This document shows, piece by piece, positions 15,614-25,809 of a stretch of DNA of 64,000 nucleotides. Source of the DNA: Aggregatilineales bacterium (GTDB lineage: Bacteria; Chloroflexota; Anaerolineae; Aggregatilineales; Phototrophicaceae); contig JAUQWZ010000011.1 in assembly GCA_030834905.1 (NCBI GenBank), positions 62,001-126,000 of the forward strand, read 5' to 3'. Each line of letters begins with the position of its first letter. Positions within the stretch are counted from its first letter, which is position 1. The position numbers were made by a program, and so were the translations under genes. The notes below the pieces were generated by a model. That model made no database searches. It saw nothing but the letters and a program-made list of their open reading frames with translations, and was not told the DNA's origin.

Positions 15614-18217
15614 TTATCCTGCCACGCCCACAATATCCGCCTCGCCAACCCGATAATAACGACTGCCGCCGCGCTCGCACACCACTTCCAGCCGGTCGCG
15701 GAATTTGACCTCGGCAGCCGCTTCATACTGCTGGCGCTCGTTGCTGCCGAAGTAGATGAAGTCGATGCCGTAGCGGTCGATGATCTCCTGCGTGCTCGAC
15801 CAGGTGGGATCGCTGTAGAGGCGGTCAATATCCTGCTGGCGCGTCCCGGCAACCTCGCCGAGCGACGTACCGCGCCATTGGCTTTGGTGTCCGGGCCAGT
15901 TGTAGAGATTGGGTATCCCCAGCAGCTTGCCAGTCAGACCGGACGGCGGGTTGTGGCTGTCATACGAGCCGCCGACTGCCTCGGCAACCACATAATCGTC
16001 ACCCTGCGCCAGTTCATTAAAGCACATCACCGCCGCGTAGTCATCGGCGAACGCCGTCGAGTCGCCGCCGTCAAGCGTAAGCTGCTGCCCCTCGCCAGCA
16101 ACGCGCCCCGTTTCGACGAACATGCGATGCCGTACCGCCAGCACCGGATACACCAGACCGAGCGCTACTGCTGCCGCCGTCACCACGCCATAGACGACTT
16201 TTACCGTTCTGCCGGGAATGCCCAGCCGGTTAGCCATCAGTATGCTGTAGACCGCATACGCCCCGGCGACGCTGAACAGCGCCCACGCCTGATAGTACAG
16301 CTTGAACACCGTGTTCATCCGGTGACCGAAATTGTCGCGCAGATACAGGAACTCAGGTCCCAGCGTCAGCACCAGACCGAAGCCGATCAGCAGCAGCGCG
16401 AACCCAGCCGCCGGAGAATAGGTCACGATTCGCGTCTGCGGATCGCCGCCCGCATCATCCGAATCGCCGCTTCGCCTGATCCTGTCCTGATTGTCGCGGG
16501 GGAACAGCCGCCCGACGACCAGCACGACAGCCGCCAGCAGCACCAGCGCCGTCAAGCCGTAGCTGATGCGGCGGCTCAGCAGCCCCGGCAGCACGCTGCT
16601 CCAGCCGCCGTTCGCCTCGATCCAGTTCAGAACTTCGACCTGTAGCGCTGGAATCAGCGCGCCGAGCAGCGTCAGCAGCAGCATGGCAGCCACCAGCAGC
16701 GCCAGCAGCAGCCCGGCGGTCTGCAATCCCAACCGCCAATTCATACGCCTGCCCGCCCGCCGCGCCTCAATGATCAGGAACGGCGTCAGGATGAAGAAAA
16801 ACGGACCGAATACCAGAAAGTACTGCTGCAAGCGCGTCGGGTAGACGATATTGGGCAGCACCCCGCCCAACTGTGACCGGAAGCCGATCAGAAACGGCAG
16901 ATACAGCAGCACCGACAGCCCGACAATCGTCACCCCTAGCTGGAGCAGCGCCCGCAGGTCGCGCGTCTCAAGCCGACCGCTGCCGTTGCGTATCAGCCGC
17001 CGCACCCCATCCGCCCCGACCAGCAGCGCCATGTAAATCGGACCGTCCCAGGTATTGAGAAAGATTAATCCACCCAGACAGATGCTGTATAGGACAATTT
17101 CGGCGGGTGTGGGCGCGCGCCCGCGCAGCAGCACATGCAGCGCCAGCCCAACGCCCAACAGCGCGAATGGCAGCGACAGCACGTGCGGGTGTAAATCTGC
17201 CAGCACAAAGCTGAACTGCGGGAATTCGTCGATCACCTCGGTCGTCACCTGACCGTCCAGATCGCGGTCATAGATCACCCGCGCGGCGTTGAAGAACCAC
17301 CAGTAATCCCAGTCATTGGGATCGGCGCTGCTGCCAAAGCGCGGTCTGCCGCGCTCTTTGGTATCCCAGAAGGAGAGGTATTCCGCTGAAGCGGTGCCGG
17401 TCTGGTACGGGATTTCGACCAGCGGGGGCTGGTAATTGCTCATCAGCACGACGAACACCATGCCCAGCAGCCCGGTCAGCAGCGCGGCTCTGTTAGACGG
17501 CAGGCGCTCGCTGCCGTCGTCGGACACGGCATGCCGTGTCCCTACGCCGCGCCCCACCAACCCAAACGTCCGGCTGCGCGCCAGGTTGTAAACCACGCCA
17601 AACGCCGTCACGCCGGTGAGGGCAAACAGCAGCGCGATCATCATGTTGAAGCCGATGGTGCTCGGCACGCCGCTGAGCATCGACAGCATAGCTGCCATCA
17701 CGTAGCCGAAATAGTAGTAGCTGATAGCATAGCCCGCCATCCAGGGATCGTTGGGCGGGAAGGTTTCGCTGCGCATGACCGCGCTGGTGAACGCCAGTTC
17801 CATCGGCTTTTCGGTGGCGCTGATGCCGTTCTGGTGCGCCCGCACGATTGCCCAGCCCAGCAGCAGCACGATGAACACCAGTTCCGCCGTGACGACGACG
17901 CTCCGGTTCTCGCGCCACCAGCCGCGCAGGTCAATGCGCTCGCCGCTGAAAAACATCACCACGCCAGCGATCAGCACGATCAGCCACGCCAGCAGCATCC
18001 CGCCGGTGGTGTTATACAAAAACCCAAGCGACGCCAGCAGCCAGTAAACGAACGCGATCAGCAGCACGCCCGCCGCCCGCGCCAGTGTGTAGCCTCTGTC
18101 CGGCAGCCCGCCGAGCAGACGCAGGCACAGCGGCAGCGCCGCCAGCCCCGCGACCGCCGCCAGCAGCCACCAGCTTAAAATAATTCCGCCTTCGCGGAGC
18201 AGCCATTCCAGGATCAA
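15614..18217 (-). CDS. DUF2298 (chlor_Arch_YYY) multi-span membrane protein
   Basis: An 867-aa integral membrane protein with about 15 hydrophobic spans. It belongs to DUF2298, a family of Chloroflexota and archaea named for a conserved tyrosine run, seen here as AISYYYFGYVMAAMLS after EKPMELAFTSAVMRS and PPNDPWMAG. Its catalytic role is not established; the predicted fold resembles GT-C glycosyltransferases. The likely start is a TTG at 18217, four bases after the stop of the upstream gene and preceded by GAGGGTGA, so translation is probably coupled. In-frame DNA for a perfect 20-bp palindrome lies at 17522-17541 (GVGTRHAVS in the protein), probably a repeat insertion. Confidence 0.88.
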   Translation of the reverse strand: MILEWLLREGGIILSWWLLAAVAGLAALPLCLRLLGGLPDRGYTLARAAGVLLIAFVYWLLASLGFLYNTTGGMLLAWLIVLIAGVVMFFSGERIDLRGWWRENRSVVVTAELVFIVLLLGWAIVRAHQNGISATEKPMELAFTSAVMRSETFPPNDPWMAGYAISYYYFGYVMAAMLSMLSGVPSTIGFNMMIALLFALTGVTAFGVVYNLARSRTFGLVGRGVGTRHAVSDDGSERLPSNRAALLTGLLGMVFVVLMSNYQPPLVEIPYQTGTASAEYLSFWDTKERGRPRFGSSADPNDWDYWWFFNAARVIYDRDLDGQVTTEVIDEFPQFSFVLADLHPHVLSLPFALLGVGLALHVLLRGRAPTPAEIVLYSICLGGLIFLNTWDGPIYMALLVGADGVRRLIRNGSGRLETRDLRALLQLGVTIVGLSVLLYLPFLIGFRSQLGGVLPNIVYPTRLQQYFLVFGPFFFILTPFLIIEARRAGRRMNWRLGLQTAGLLLALLVAAMLLLTLLGALIPALQVEVLNWIEANGGWSSVLPGLLSRRISYGLTALVLLAAVVLVVGRLFPRDNQDRIRRSGDSDDAGGDPQTRIVTYSPAAGFALLLIGFGLVLTLGPEFLYLRDNFGHRMNTVFKLYYQAWALFSVAGAYAVYSILMANRLGIPGRTVKVVYGVVTAAAVALGLVYPVLAVRHRMFVETGRVAGEGQQLTLDGGDSTAFADDYAAVMCFNELAQGDDYVVAEAVGGSYDSHNPPSGLTGKLLGIPNLYNWPGHQSQWRGTSLGEVAGTRQQDIDRLYSDPTWSSTQEIIDRYGIDFIYFGSNERQQYEAAAEVKFRDRLEVVCERGGSRYYRVGEADIVGVAG
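17522..17541. repeat. Perfect 20-bp palindrome inside the DUF2298 gene
   Basis: GGACACGGCATGCCGTGTCC is fully self-complementary and is followed by CTACG. It resembles the REP-like GGGAC...GTCCCTAC repeats found elsewhere in the window (32977-33021, 39270-39767). Its translation adds GVGTRHAVS to a loop. Confidence 0.6.
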
Positions 18218-18221
18218 CGGT

Positions 18222-21200
18222 TCACCCTCGTTCCGTGAGCTGTGCGTTCTGGTTCACGCGGTAAATGGTCGATTCGCCCTCGTGCCAGACGACTTCCAGC
18301 AGTCCCTCGTCCACCATGTCGGCGAACTTGTCCAACCCTTCGGCGTTGTAATATGCCCTCTCCAGCCGTCCCACAATCACGTAATTCACCTTATAGAACG
18401 TGAGCATCTGCCAGGCAATGCCGGTGCTGTGCGTCTCGTAGAAGGCGTTGACGTTGGCGTTGCGCATTTCCACCAGCCGCCCCATCGGCTCAAGCGTCCG
18501 CTGCTGGCGCTGGTGAAAATTCCATCCTAACACGGCAGGCAGCCCAGTATAGATCGAGATTCGCCCGTTCCAGCGATACTGGGTGTCGTCGCCCAAGCCT
18601 TCGATGATGGTGGGCGTGCCCTCGATATTTTCCTGAAGCCAGCGGATCATGGCGTAATCTTCGTCCAGCCTGAACGGCGCATAAGTCGGATTGGGGATCA
18701 GAATTTCGCTGTCGCCTTCCCAGCGCTGTGCCCAGGTCATAAATTCCGCGCCGTCAAGCGTGGTCGGCACATCGTCGGTTGTGGTGCCATCTTCCTGAAC
18801 GACGGGCATCCGGTAGACGGCTTTGCCGCGCGTCGCCATCAGCGGGAACAGCGAGGCAACGGCGACCAGCAGCACCAGCACAAACGACCAGACCGTCCGC
18901 GTGACAGGACGCCAGCGCCCCATCGATTCAACCAGCCAGGCGAAGGCAGCGCCGCCAGCGACGCTGAACATCAGCCAGGCTTGAATGTAGAACTTAAAGA
19001 CCGTGTTCTGCCGCCCGATATCGCCTGCCAGCACGATATATTCGACGCCCAGCGTCAAGCCGAGTCCCAGCCCGACCAGCGCCAGCACAAACTGCATGGC
19101 GCGGCTCTGCCCGTAGCGGAAGAACAGCAGCGCCGTCCACAGCAGCAGCGGCACGACCACCAGCGACACCTGATAGCTCATGGCGCTCAGCATCACCGCC
19201 ACGATCAGCAGCCCAAAGACGATCAGCGCCAGCACCAGCAACACTTCAAACCTGCCGCGCAGCGAAGCCACCTTGACGCTTCGCAGCCAGCGCCCGGTAT
19301 CCCAGACCAGCAGCGAGACGATCAGGAACAGGAACAAGCCCTGAATATCAAAATACGCCCACAGCGGCGTCCGGTTGCCTTCCCAGGGCAGCACGCTGTT
19401 ATAGGTGCTGGTGTACCAGGTCGTAAACGGCATCACCGCCAGGATCGATATCACCACGAAGCCGCCCACGCACCCGGCGAAGTCCATCAGCGATTTACGC
19501 CCCAGCGGCAGCCAGCGCCCGGCGTTCCAGCGCAGCCACCAGGCAAACGACAGCCCCGCCACGCCGAGGATCATGTAGGTGATCCAGTCCCAGGTGTTGG
19601 TCGCTCGCAGCATCCCAACGGTGATCGCGCCGACCGCCAGCGCCAGCCAGCGCGCCGCGCCGCGTCGTTTGTCGTCCCCCGCCAGCAGCACTTCGTTGAG
19701 CACGAAGGCGAACACAAAGAACTGCATCGGCATCGAGATCATGTGCGCGTGAAGGTCGCCATAGATGAAGGTGAAGATCGGCATCTCAGTAATCGCCGGA
19801 CCCGAACTCACCGGCGGTTCGTCTAAAATGCGCGTCGGACCCCAGAACCATCGTTCGGACGATACATAGAGCTGGTTGCCGTTGAACAGCCCGACTATGC
19901 CCCGCCCCAATGCGCTGAGGATATCGCCCGCCGTCCTGATCTCGTAGCGCAGGCGGTCACCAAGCTCGTTCTCCTGCGCCCGCGCCATCAGCCGCAGCGT
20001 ATCGGCGTCGGTTGGCATTTCGCCGTTCTCGCGGGTGTACTCCTCAACCAAGAAGTCCTGCAGGCTGTTCATGCGCGTATAGCCGCCGAGATTCGCCACC
20101 GCGCTCAACGCCACTCGCGGGGTATCGAGATTGCCCAGCACCATTGCCAGCACCAGCGCGGCAATACCGGCGAGATACGGATTGCCCAGCCGCCGCCAGC
20201 CGCCGCCGGAAATGCGCGCGCGCAGCGCGTTCACCACCGAAAACGCCACCGAAAACGCGCCGATCCCCGCCGTCGCGAACAGCGTTGGCAGGATCAGGTT
20301 ATAGGCGATAGACGAAACCATCTTCAGCAGCAGCGTCGGCACGCCGACGATTACATAGCCGAAGTAGTAATAATTGATGAAGCCGCCGGAATACCAGGGG
20401 TCAATCGGCGGAAAGACAGTGCTGCGCAGCACGCCGTTGAAGTAGGCGAAGTCCATTGGCTTTTCGCCGCCAAACGAGTCGTGCCACAGGTCAGGGTTGG
20501 TCAGGCGCACCGCCAGGAAAGCCAGGAACGCCGCCAGCGTCACGATTTCGATCACCAGCAGCCGCCGCCAGTGCTGGCGGATATAGGTCACGAAGGTGTC
20601 ACGCTCGCGCCACAGCAGCCCCATCCCCAGAGCAAACAGCGCCAGCAGCGCCCCGGCGATGCCGACCTGCGACCAGACCGGAATGCGTATGCTGGCGAGC
20701 ACCCAGGTGATCCAGCCCGCCAGGAACATGCCCATGAACCGGGCGAAGGCGTAGCCGCGATCTGCCAGCGCGGGCAGCAGCACAAACAGCAGCGGAAAGA
20801 CTGCCAGCCCGCACAGGGTGACGACGATCCACCACGCGACGACGCTCACTACCGCGTTGGTGTTGACCGGGCTGTCGCTGTCAAACCGGTCTGACCAGGT
20901 GCCGTTGTCATACTGAATCGCCCGCATGTCGTCGGTAAACATCAGCATAGTTGGCGCGTCTGACGCCTGTTCGGTGCTGAGCGTCGCCACGTTGACAATC
21001 GTCGTGTCGCAGTAATGCAGGTCGGGGTCTTCCGGGCAGCTTCGGAACACTGGCGCGTCGTAGACCCGCGTCAGCGGCACGTCATACAGAATGTCGGCTG
21101 CCACCTGCGGGTCGTAGTCGTCCGATTTCCTGAACACAAACGCCGTCGGATGATCGTAGACTGTGAAAGCCTCTTCTGCTTCATACTCGTTCAGCCATTC

Positions 21201-23525
21201 GGGCGCGTCATAGGTCGGCAAATACTGATCCGAGACGCGCAGCGGTCCCAGTTCAAACGACTCGTGGAACGTCTCGATCAGCTCGAATCCCAATTCGCCG
21301 CTGAACAGCGCCTCATAGTAGTGGTTGGTCAGGGGCCAGCGCGCCGGGTTGCGCGACTGTGAATCGTAGCGCCGGTTGGTGCCGATCATGATGTAGTCGC
21401 TGCTGTCGAGCACGCGCAGCATGTCCACGCGCTTATATTCCTCGTCCTCGCGCGTCAGGTCAAGCTGGTTGGTCGTCACCAGCGTGGCGGAAGCATTGCG
21501 GCGGTTGCACTCTTCAATGCCGAGCAGACCGGGCGGCGGGTCATCTTCCAGCGCCATGCCCACTGGCAGCGTGCAGACCTGCGGCGGAACGGGTTCGTCC
21601 CACGCGCCTTCCCAGGTCACAATCGTGCCGCTGGTCGCCAGCGCCGCGCTCGACGCCACTTCGACGGTGAAGGTATAGCGTTCGCCCTGCTCTACCGCCA
21701 GCGGCTGATCCAGCGGGATCGTGTATGGATCGCCCACCTGATTTTCATCATGGCGAAAAGTATCGGCAAGTTCAGCTTCGGCAAGGATTTCCGCCCCATC
21801 TTCGGACGTAATCCGAAAACGCAGCGTAGCAGTAGTATTGCTCGGATCAACCGCGCCGATGCGCGGCGCAAAAATGCTGCTGACCACCCCACTGGCGGGA
21901 ACGGTGAAGGTGTAGCTCACCGGCAGATTCGGGAACAGGTGGGTTGAATTGCTCAGGTTGTTGTTGGTAATGCCGTTGCTGTTGACCAGCGGAATATTGA
22001 TCAGGTTGATGGTTTCCGGCGCGCCTTCGATGGTCATGGCGAAATCGCCGGGCAGATACTGCCACGTCCACTGTCCTAGCTGGGTGAAGGTCGCCATGTG
22101 CCGGTAGATGTTGGTGAACATCGCCGCCCACAGCAGCGTAAACCCAACCACCCCAACCAGCGCCACCGCGCCTGCCGCCCGCCGCGCCGTTCGCCAGCGT
22201 CCACGCGCCTTCCAGCCGCGCGACACCAGTTCGACCAGCGCCCAGCCCGCCAGCAGCGCAAACGCCGGATACAGCGGCAGGTAGTAGCGCATCGACATGA
22301 CGAAGTTGCCGCCTACCCAGCCGAAATACACCAGAATCCACAGCACCAGCGGGGCATATTTCAGCGCGCCGACTTTCCCATGCGCGATGCGCCAACCAGC
22401 CCAGACCCACGCCAGCCAGCCGGTAATGCCAAACGCCGCGCCCATGCCCCACAGCACCATATTGGTGAAGGCAAATACATACGGTGTGCGCCCCGCCCAC
22501 TGCCAGTTCGGCACGTTATCGTTGGCAGAACTGGTTTCAAACCGCGCCTGCGAGAGATCATCCAGCCAGCGCTGGTTGGGCAGCACGCCCAAAAAGCCGG
22601 GTCCAACGAAGGCATACGGGTTACAAACGCGGAACACCAGCAGCGTCACGATCCCCGCCAGCGCCAGCTTGGAAAAGCTGTCGATAAAGGCGCGGCGGCG
22701 GGCGAACGACGGCACGCTGCCGTCGAAGGCGGGCATCATGCGCATCAATGCCGCGAACATGATGACGATCACCAGCGGAAAAACGTTGAAGCGGCTGGCG
22801 AGCGCCGCGCCAAAGGCAGCGCCCGCGGCGGCAAAATCCCACCAGCGCCCGTCCGCCTGCGCCCGAATGCTGAACAGCAGCGTCAGCGCGACCCACAGCG
22901 TTGTCATGCCGTCGGCGGTGCCAAAATGGGCAACCTGAATCGGCAGCACTGCCCCGGCGTACAGCGCGGCGGCGGTCAGCCCGACCCACTTGTTGCGCAG
23001 CTTCGTTCCGGCGAGAAACACCACCAGAATCACCAGCGTGTCGTAACAGGCGGACATCATGCGCCACAGAAGCGTCAGCCGGTCAGCGTTCGTCCAGATA
23101 GCAGTGTCGTTGATCTGATCGAGCAGCGTCCCCATTCCATAGGCGGCGAAGGCGGGCAGCGTGCCATAGACAAAATGCCCCGCGCCGAGGTTATGCGGAT
23201 TCATATCCGAGCAGCGAGCGTCGAAAAAGCCGCCGACGCCGTCGGTATCGGGATACTGTTCGTCGCAGTACGCCGCCTGTTCGACCTCATTGCCGTCAGA
23301 GAAGCTCAGCCAGCCGCGCCCAAACTGCGCGGCGACAAAGCTGGTCAGGAAGCGTTCGTCGGGATGAAAGCCCACATAATCGTCCCAGTTGACGCCAACA
23401 AACCGAAACGCGCCCCCCACCAGCATCGTCAGGATGAGCAAAAAGCCTACCAGAAAATTACTGTTTATCAGCGCGCGCTGCCGGGGTTCAACAGGCGTTT
23501 CCGCGTAATATCCGACGTTCTGCAT
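18222..23525 (-). CDS. GT-C (PMT/ArnT-like) glycosyltransferase fused to a DUF2298 domain
   Basis: A giant of about 1767 aa. The N-terminal half is PMT/ArnT-like: after TM1 it has the acidic FVGVNWDDYVGFHPDERFLT, then many spans up to about residue 520. A soluble, probably external segment follows (about 530-880). The C-terminal half (about 900-1750) is a full DUF2298 unit, with EKPMDFAYFNGVLRS, PPIDPWYSGG and INYYYFGYVIVG, parallel to the next gene downstream. A fusion of two GT-C-like units in one chain is unusual. The ATG at 23525 has AGG six bases before it; a GTG at 23564 is possible. It heads the membrane-protein block. Role in surface glycosylation is inferred. Confidence 0.85.
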   Translation of the reverse strand: MQNVGYYAETPVEPRQRALINSNFLVGFLLILTMLVGGAFRFVGVNWDDYVGFHPDERFLTSFVAAQFGRGWLSFSDGNEVEQAAYCDEQYPDTDGVGGFFDARCSDMNPHNLGAGHFVYGTLPAFAAYGMGTLLDQINDTAIWTNADRLTLLWRMMSACYDTLVILVVFLAGTKLRNKWVGLTAAALYAGAVLPIQVAHFGTADGMTTLWVALTLLFSIRAQADGRWWDFAAAGAAFGAALASRFNVFPLVIVIMFAALMRMMPAFDGSVPSFARRRAFIDSFSKLALAGIVTLLVFRVCNPYAFVGPGFLGVLPNQRWLDDLSQARFETSSANDNVPNWQWAGRTPYVFAFTNMVLWGMGAAFGITGWLAWVWAGWRIAHGKVGALKYAPLVLWILVYFGWVGGNFVMSMRYYLPLYPAFALLAGWALVELVSRGWKARGRWRTARRAAGAVALVGVVGFTLLWAAMFTNIYRHMATFTQLGQWTWQYLPGDFAMTIEGAPETINLINIPLVNSNGITNNNLSNSTHLFPNLPVSYTFTVPASGVVSSIFAPRIGAVDPSNTTATLRFRITSEDGAEILAEAELADTFRHDENQVGDPYTIPLDQPLAVEQGERYTFTVEVASSAALATSGTIVTWEGAWDEPVPPQVCTLPVGMALEDDPPPGLLGIEECNRRNASATLVTTNQLDLTREDEEYKRVDMLRVLDSSDYIMIGTNRRYDSQSRNPARWPLTNHYYEALFSGELGFELIETFHESFELGPLRVSDQYLPTYDAPEWLNEYEAEEAFTVYDHPTAFVFRKSDDYDPQVAADILYDVPLTRVYDAPVFRSCPEDPDLHYCDTTIVNVATLSTEQASDAPTMLMFTDDMRAIQYDNGTWSDRFDSDSPVNTNAVVSVVAWWIVVTLCGLAVFPLLFVLLPALADRGYAFARFMGMFLAGWITWVLASIRIPVWSQVGIAGALLALFALGMGLLWRERDTFVTYIRQHWRRLLVIEIVTLAAFLAFLAVRLTNPDLWHDSFGGEKPMDFAYFNGVLRSTVFPPIDPWYSGGFINYYYFGYVIVGVPTLLLKMVSSIAYNLILPTLFATAGIGAFSVAFSVVNALRARISGGGWRRLGNPYLAGIAALVLAMVLGNLDTPRVALSAVANLGGYTRMNSLQDFLVEEYTRENGEMPTDADTLRLMARAQENELGDRLRYEIRTAGDILSALGRGIVGLFNGNQLYVSSERWFWGPTRILDEPPVSSGPAITEMPIFTFIYGDLHAHMISMPMQFFVFAFVLNEVLLAGDDKRRGAARWLALAVGAITVGMLRATNTWDWITYMILGVAGLSFAWWLRWNAGRWLPLGRKSLMDFAGCVGGFVVISILAVMPFTTWYTSTYNSVLPWEGNRTPLWAYFDIQGLFLFLIVSLLVWDTGRWLRSVKVASLRGRFEVLLVLALIVFGLLIVAVMLSAMSYQVSLVVVPLLLWTALLFFRYGQSRAMQFVLALVGLGLGLTLGVEYIVLAGDIGRQNTVFKFYIQAWLMFSVAGGAAFAWLVESMGRWRPVTRTVWSFVLVLLVAVASLFPLMATRGKAVYRMPVVQEDGTTTDDVPTTLDGAEFMTWAQRWEGDSEILIPNPTYAPFRLDEDYAMIRWLQENIEGTPTIIEGLGDDTQYRWNGRISIYTGLPAVLGWNFHQRQQRTLEPMGRLVEMRNANVNAFYETHSTGIAWQMLTFYKVNYVIVGRLERAYYNAEGLDKFADMVDEGLLEVVWHEGESTIYRVNQNAQLTERG

Positions 23526-23760
23526 ATTCAACCTGTGCAAAGTCCATGCCGTAAGAGGATACACGCCGAAGGGTGAAATTCCTCAGGAATTCTGATAACT
23601 GCTGCCGATCTTAATGATTGCAATGGTTAGTCGTATCAACAAGGGGCAATTGGGTTTGCATAGGGCAGTCGATAGCCGTCCGCACGAAAATCGTTGTTTC
23701 AGAGCGCGAGTTTTCGGGTTTACTACAAGAACGGGTTTTATTCAAAAGTGGAGGGTTCGT

Positions 23761-25716
23761 GTGCGCCGGATATGGATATTGCTCAGTGTCATCATACTGT
23801 ATGGATTTCAGGGTTATGCTCAGCCCGAATCGCCCGCGCTCGTGCTGTCTCAGTTTAACGCGCTTTACGCAAGCAATACCGACAGCACCGTCACAGCGCT
23901 GTTTGAGGTAGGCTTCGCGGGTGAAACTCCCGAAGCGGTGGACATGCCGGTAACCTTTTCGGTACCGGGCGAAATCACCAACGTTCAGGTTCACGACGCG
24001 CCGATCTTTGAGGCGCTCGACGCCGCCACCATTGTCGCCCCGAACAGCGTTGAATTCCCCTGCGATCTGGCTCCCGTAGTTGCCATCGGTCATGGACCTG
24101 GCTGGAGCCAGTACAAAATCTCGCCGTCGCTCATCGGCAGCCACGAGATCGCGGGCGCGCTCTCACAGCAGCTTACCGTTACTGCCCAACTGGAGCAAGC
24201 CGCGCTGGATGACATTGACGCCAACATTTTCGACACGGTACTGCACCGACTCCCTGTTGTGGCAATCACGTACCGTCCATCTTCCGCGTCTCCGTTTGCG
24301 CTGTCGCTGCCGGAAAGTGCCGCCGCGCTGCCCCGCTACCTGCCAACAAATATCTACCTGCTTGCCGACACGCCCTGGCTGCCTGAAGACTCGCCCCTCG
24401 TGAGCGTAGATACTTCGGAAACGCGCTCGTCGCTTAATCAGATTGCCAGCATGGTTGGCGAGCGAATCGGCTGGGGCGATACCACGCTTCCGCGAGAGAT
24501 ATACCAACGCGCCATCGAAAGCACACTTGAACATGCCGAAGCGAGCGCGTTCATCGTTCATCACGCCAGCACAACGGAAACCACCCTGCCGCGCCTGCCT
24601 GCCACCGATGATCTGGCGGCAGCCAATGACTGGCTCGCGCCCCTGCTGGAGCAGCGCCGGGTGCTCACGCGCCTGTACACGCGCGGTCCAATTGACGGGC
24701 AGATGCGCCTTGCGCCTGCCCCGGACTACCCACCCACGACCACCGATGTCAGCCAGCGGGTGGATATGGTACTGTATCATGGCTGCGCCACCGAAACGCT
24801 CTACGATCCGGCGCTGGAAAGCCGCCTGCCCGCGAACCGCGTTTACGTCGAAGCGCTGCGTGTATACCTTCCGCTGCCCGAAGGCTGGACGCTGCTGGAA
24901 TACCCGAATTCACAAGCCCCCGGCGAACGCGGCTATATCGCCACGCCAGCCGCGCTGACCGGACAGGAAGCCTACTGGCTCACGCTCGGCTATCGTGAAG
25001 TCACCAGCCCGGTCTTGTCGCTGGTACCGTTCCGCGTTCCCTATAGCGGCGATTTCGAACCCGCGCCTGATATTTCCGCCAGCCCCCTCAACTGGGATGA
25101 TCGCAGCTTTGCGGCGCGCGCGCTTGGCGTCAACGGCGTCGTCTGGTACTGGGCGAGCAGCGACAGCTACCCCGCAGGTATAAACTCTGACATTGAGAGA
25201 GAGAACGCTGTCAGCTATGTCAACGGCGTCAGAATCGGCATGATCGCGCCGCTGGAAGACTACGCTGCCAGCGTGGAGCTGTACGACGCGATCCTGCGCT
25301 ACTTCACCCGCTACCAGTTTTATACCCATCCCGACCTGCGACACACGCTGTTTCTGGGCGATCTTGGCGGTCACATCGAAGTCGGCTACCCGGAAGGCTG
25401 GCGCACGATCAATCATCCCGAACTGGGGCGGCTGCTGCTTCCCACAGACGCCGAGAACCCCGCCGCCGCGCCCTATGTCCGTATTACGCCGCTTGAATCC
25501 GGCGGCGAGCGCTTCGATCCTCAGGCAGCGCCGGAACCATTTGAAACCGAAACGCGGCGCGGCTTTATGCGCTATGGCGCAGATAGACTGCATGGGACGT
25601 TTCGCGTGGAATTCTCCAGCCCCACCAGCAGCTTTGAGGACAACGAAAGGCTGCTGCGCCTGATGAGCGAAGCCATGCGCACAGACCGCTATACCGATGC
25701 AGAAGCCGAAAACTAA
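23761..25716 (+). CDS. Exported protein of unknown function (weak resemblance to DUF2330)
   Basis: The frame opens at 23614, but a GTG at 23761 is preceded by GGAGGG at five bases and starts directly at a signal peptide (VRRIWILLSVIILYGFQGYA, cleavage after YAQ or nearby). The mature protein of about 630 aa has no further membrane span. The central part, with PRYLPTNIYLLADTPWLPED, then EQRRVLTRLYTRGPIDGQM, is reminiscent of DUF2330 secreted proteins, but I would not insist on it. The C-terminus (LGGHIEVGYPEGWRTINHP) looks like a small beta-domain. It is divergent from the glycosyltransferase block and convergent with nothing; the function is unknown. Confidence 0.7.
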   Translation: MRRIWILLSVIILYGFQGYAQPESPALVLSQFNALYASNTDSTVTALFEVGFAGETPEAVDMPVTFSVPGEITNVQVHDAPIFEALDAATIVAPNSVEFPCDLAPVVAIGHGPGWSQYKISPSLIGSHEIAGALSQQLTVTAQLEQAALDDIDANIFDTVLHRLPVVAITYRPSSASPFALSLPESAAALPRYLPTNIYLLADTPWLPEDSPLVSVDTSETRSSLNQIASMVGERIGWGDTTLPREIYQRAIESTLEHAEASAFIVHHASTTETTLPRLPATDDLAAANDWLAPLLEQRRVLTRLYTRGPIDGQMRLAPAPDYPPTTTDVSQRVDMVLYHGCATETLYDPALESRLPANRVYVEALRVYLPLPEGWTLLEYPNSQAPGERGYIATPAALTGQEAYWLTLGYREVTSPVLSLVPFRVPYSGDFEPAPDISASPLNWDDRSFAARALGVNGVVWYWASSDSYPAGINSDIERENAVSYVNGVRIGMIAPLEDYAASVELYDAILRYFTRYQFYTHPDLRHTLFLGDLGGHIEVGYPEGWRTINHPELGRLLLPTDAENPAAAPYVRITPLESGGERFDPQAAPEPFETETRRGFMRYGADRLHGTFRVEFSSPTSSFEDNERLLRLMSEAMRTDRYTDAEAEN

Positions 25717-25745
25717 CCCGCCGTCACCGAATTTTTCGCGGGCGC

Positions 25746-25772
25746 TGTCACAAAATCCGATCCTCACTCGTC
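25746..25772 (+). promoter_or_regulatory. ECF41-type promoter
   Basis: TGTCACA (25746-25752), 16 bases, CGTC (25769-25772). This equals the published ECF41 consensus of -35 TGTCACA and -10 CGTC with a 16-base spacer. It lies 38 bp before the flavoprotein gene that is followed by an ECF41 sigma factor gene. Confidence 0.8.
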
Positions 25773-25809
25773 TTCTTTCCGATACTGAAGGCTAGAGTGA
25801 GGATGATCC

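Noticed and set aside
23611..24144. 177-codon minus-strand frame opposite the exported protein gene
   Set aside because: Composition and position are those of a shadow of the plus-strand gene; no family features.
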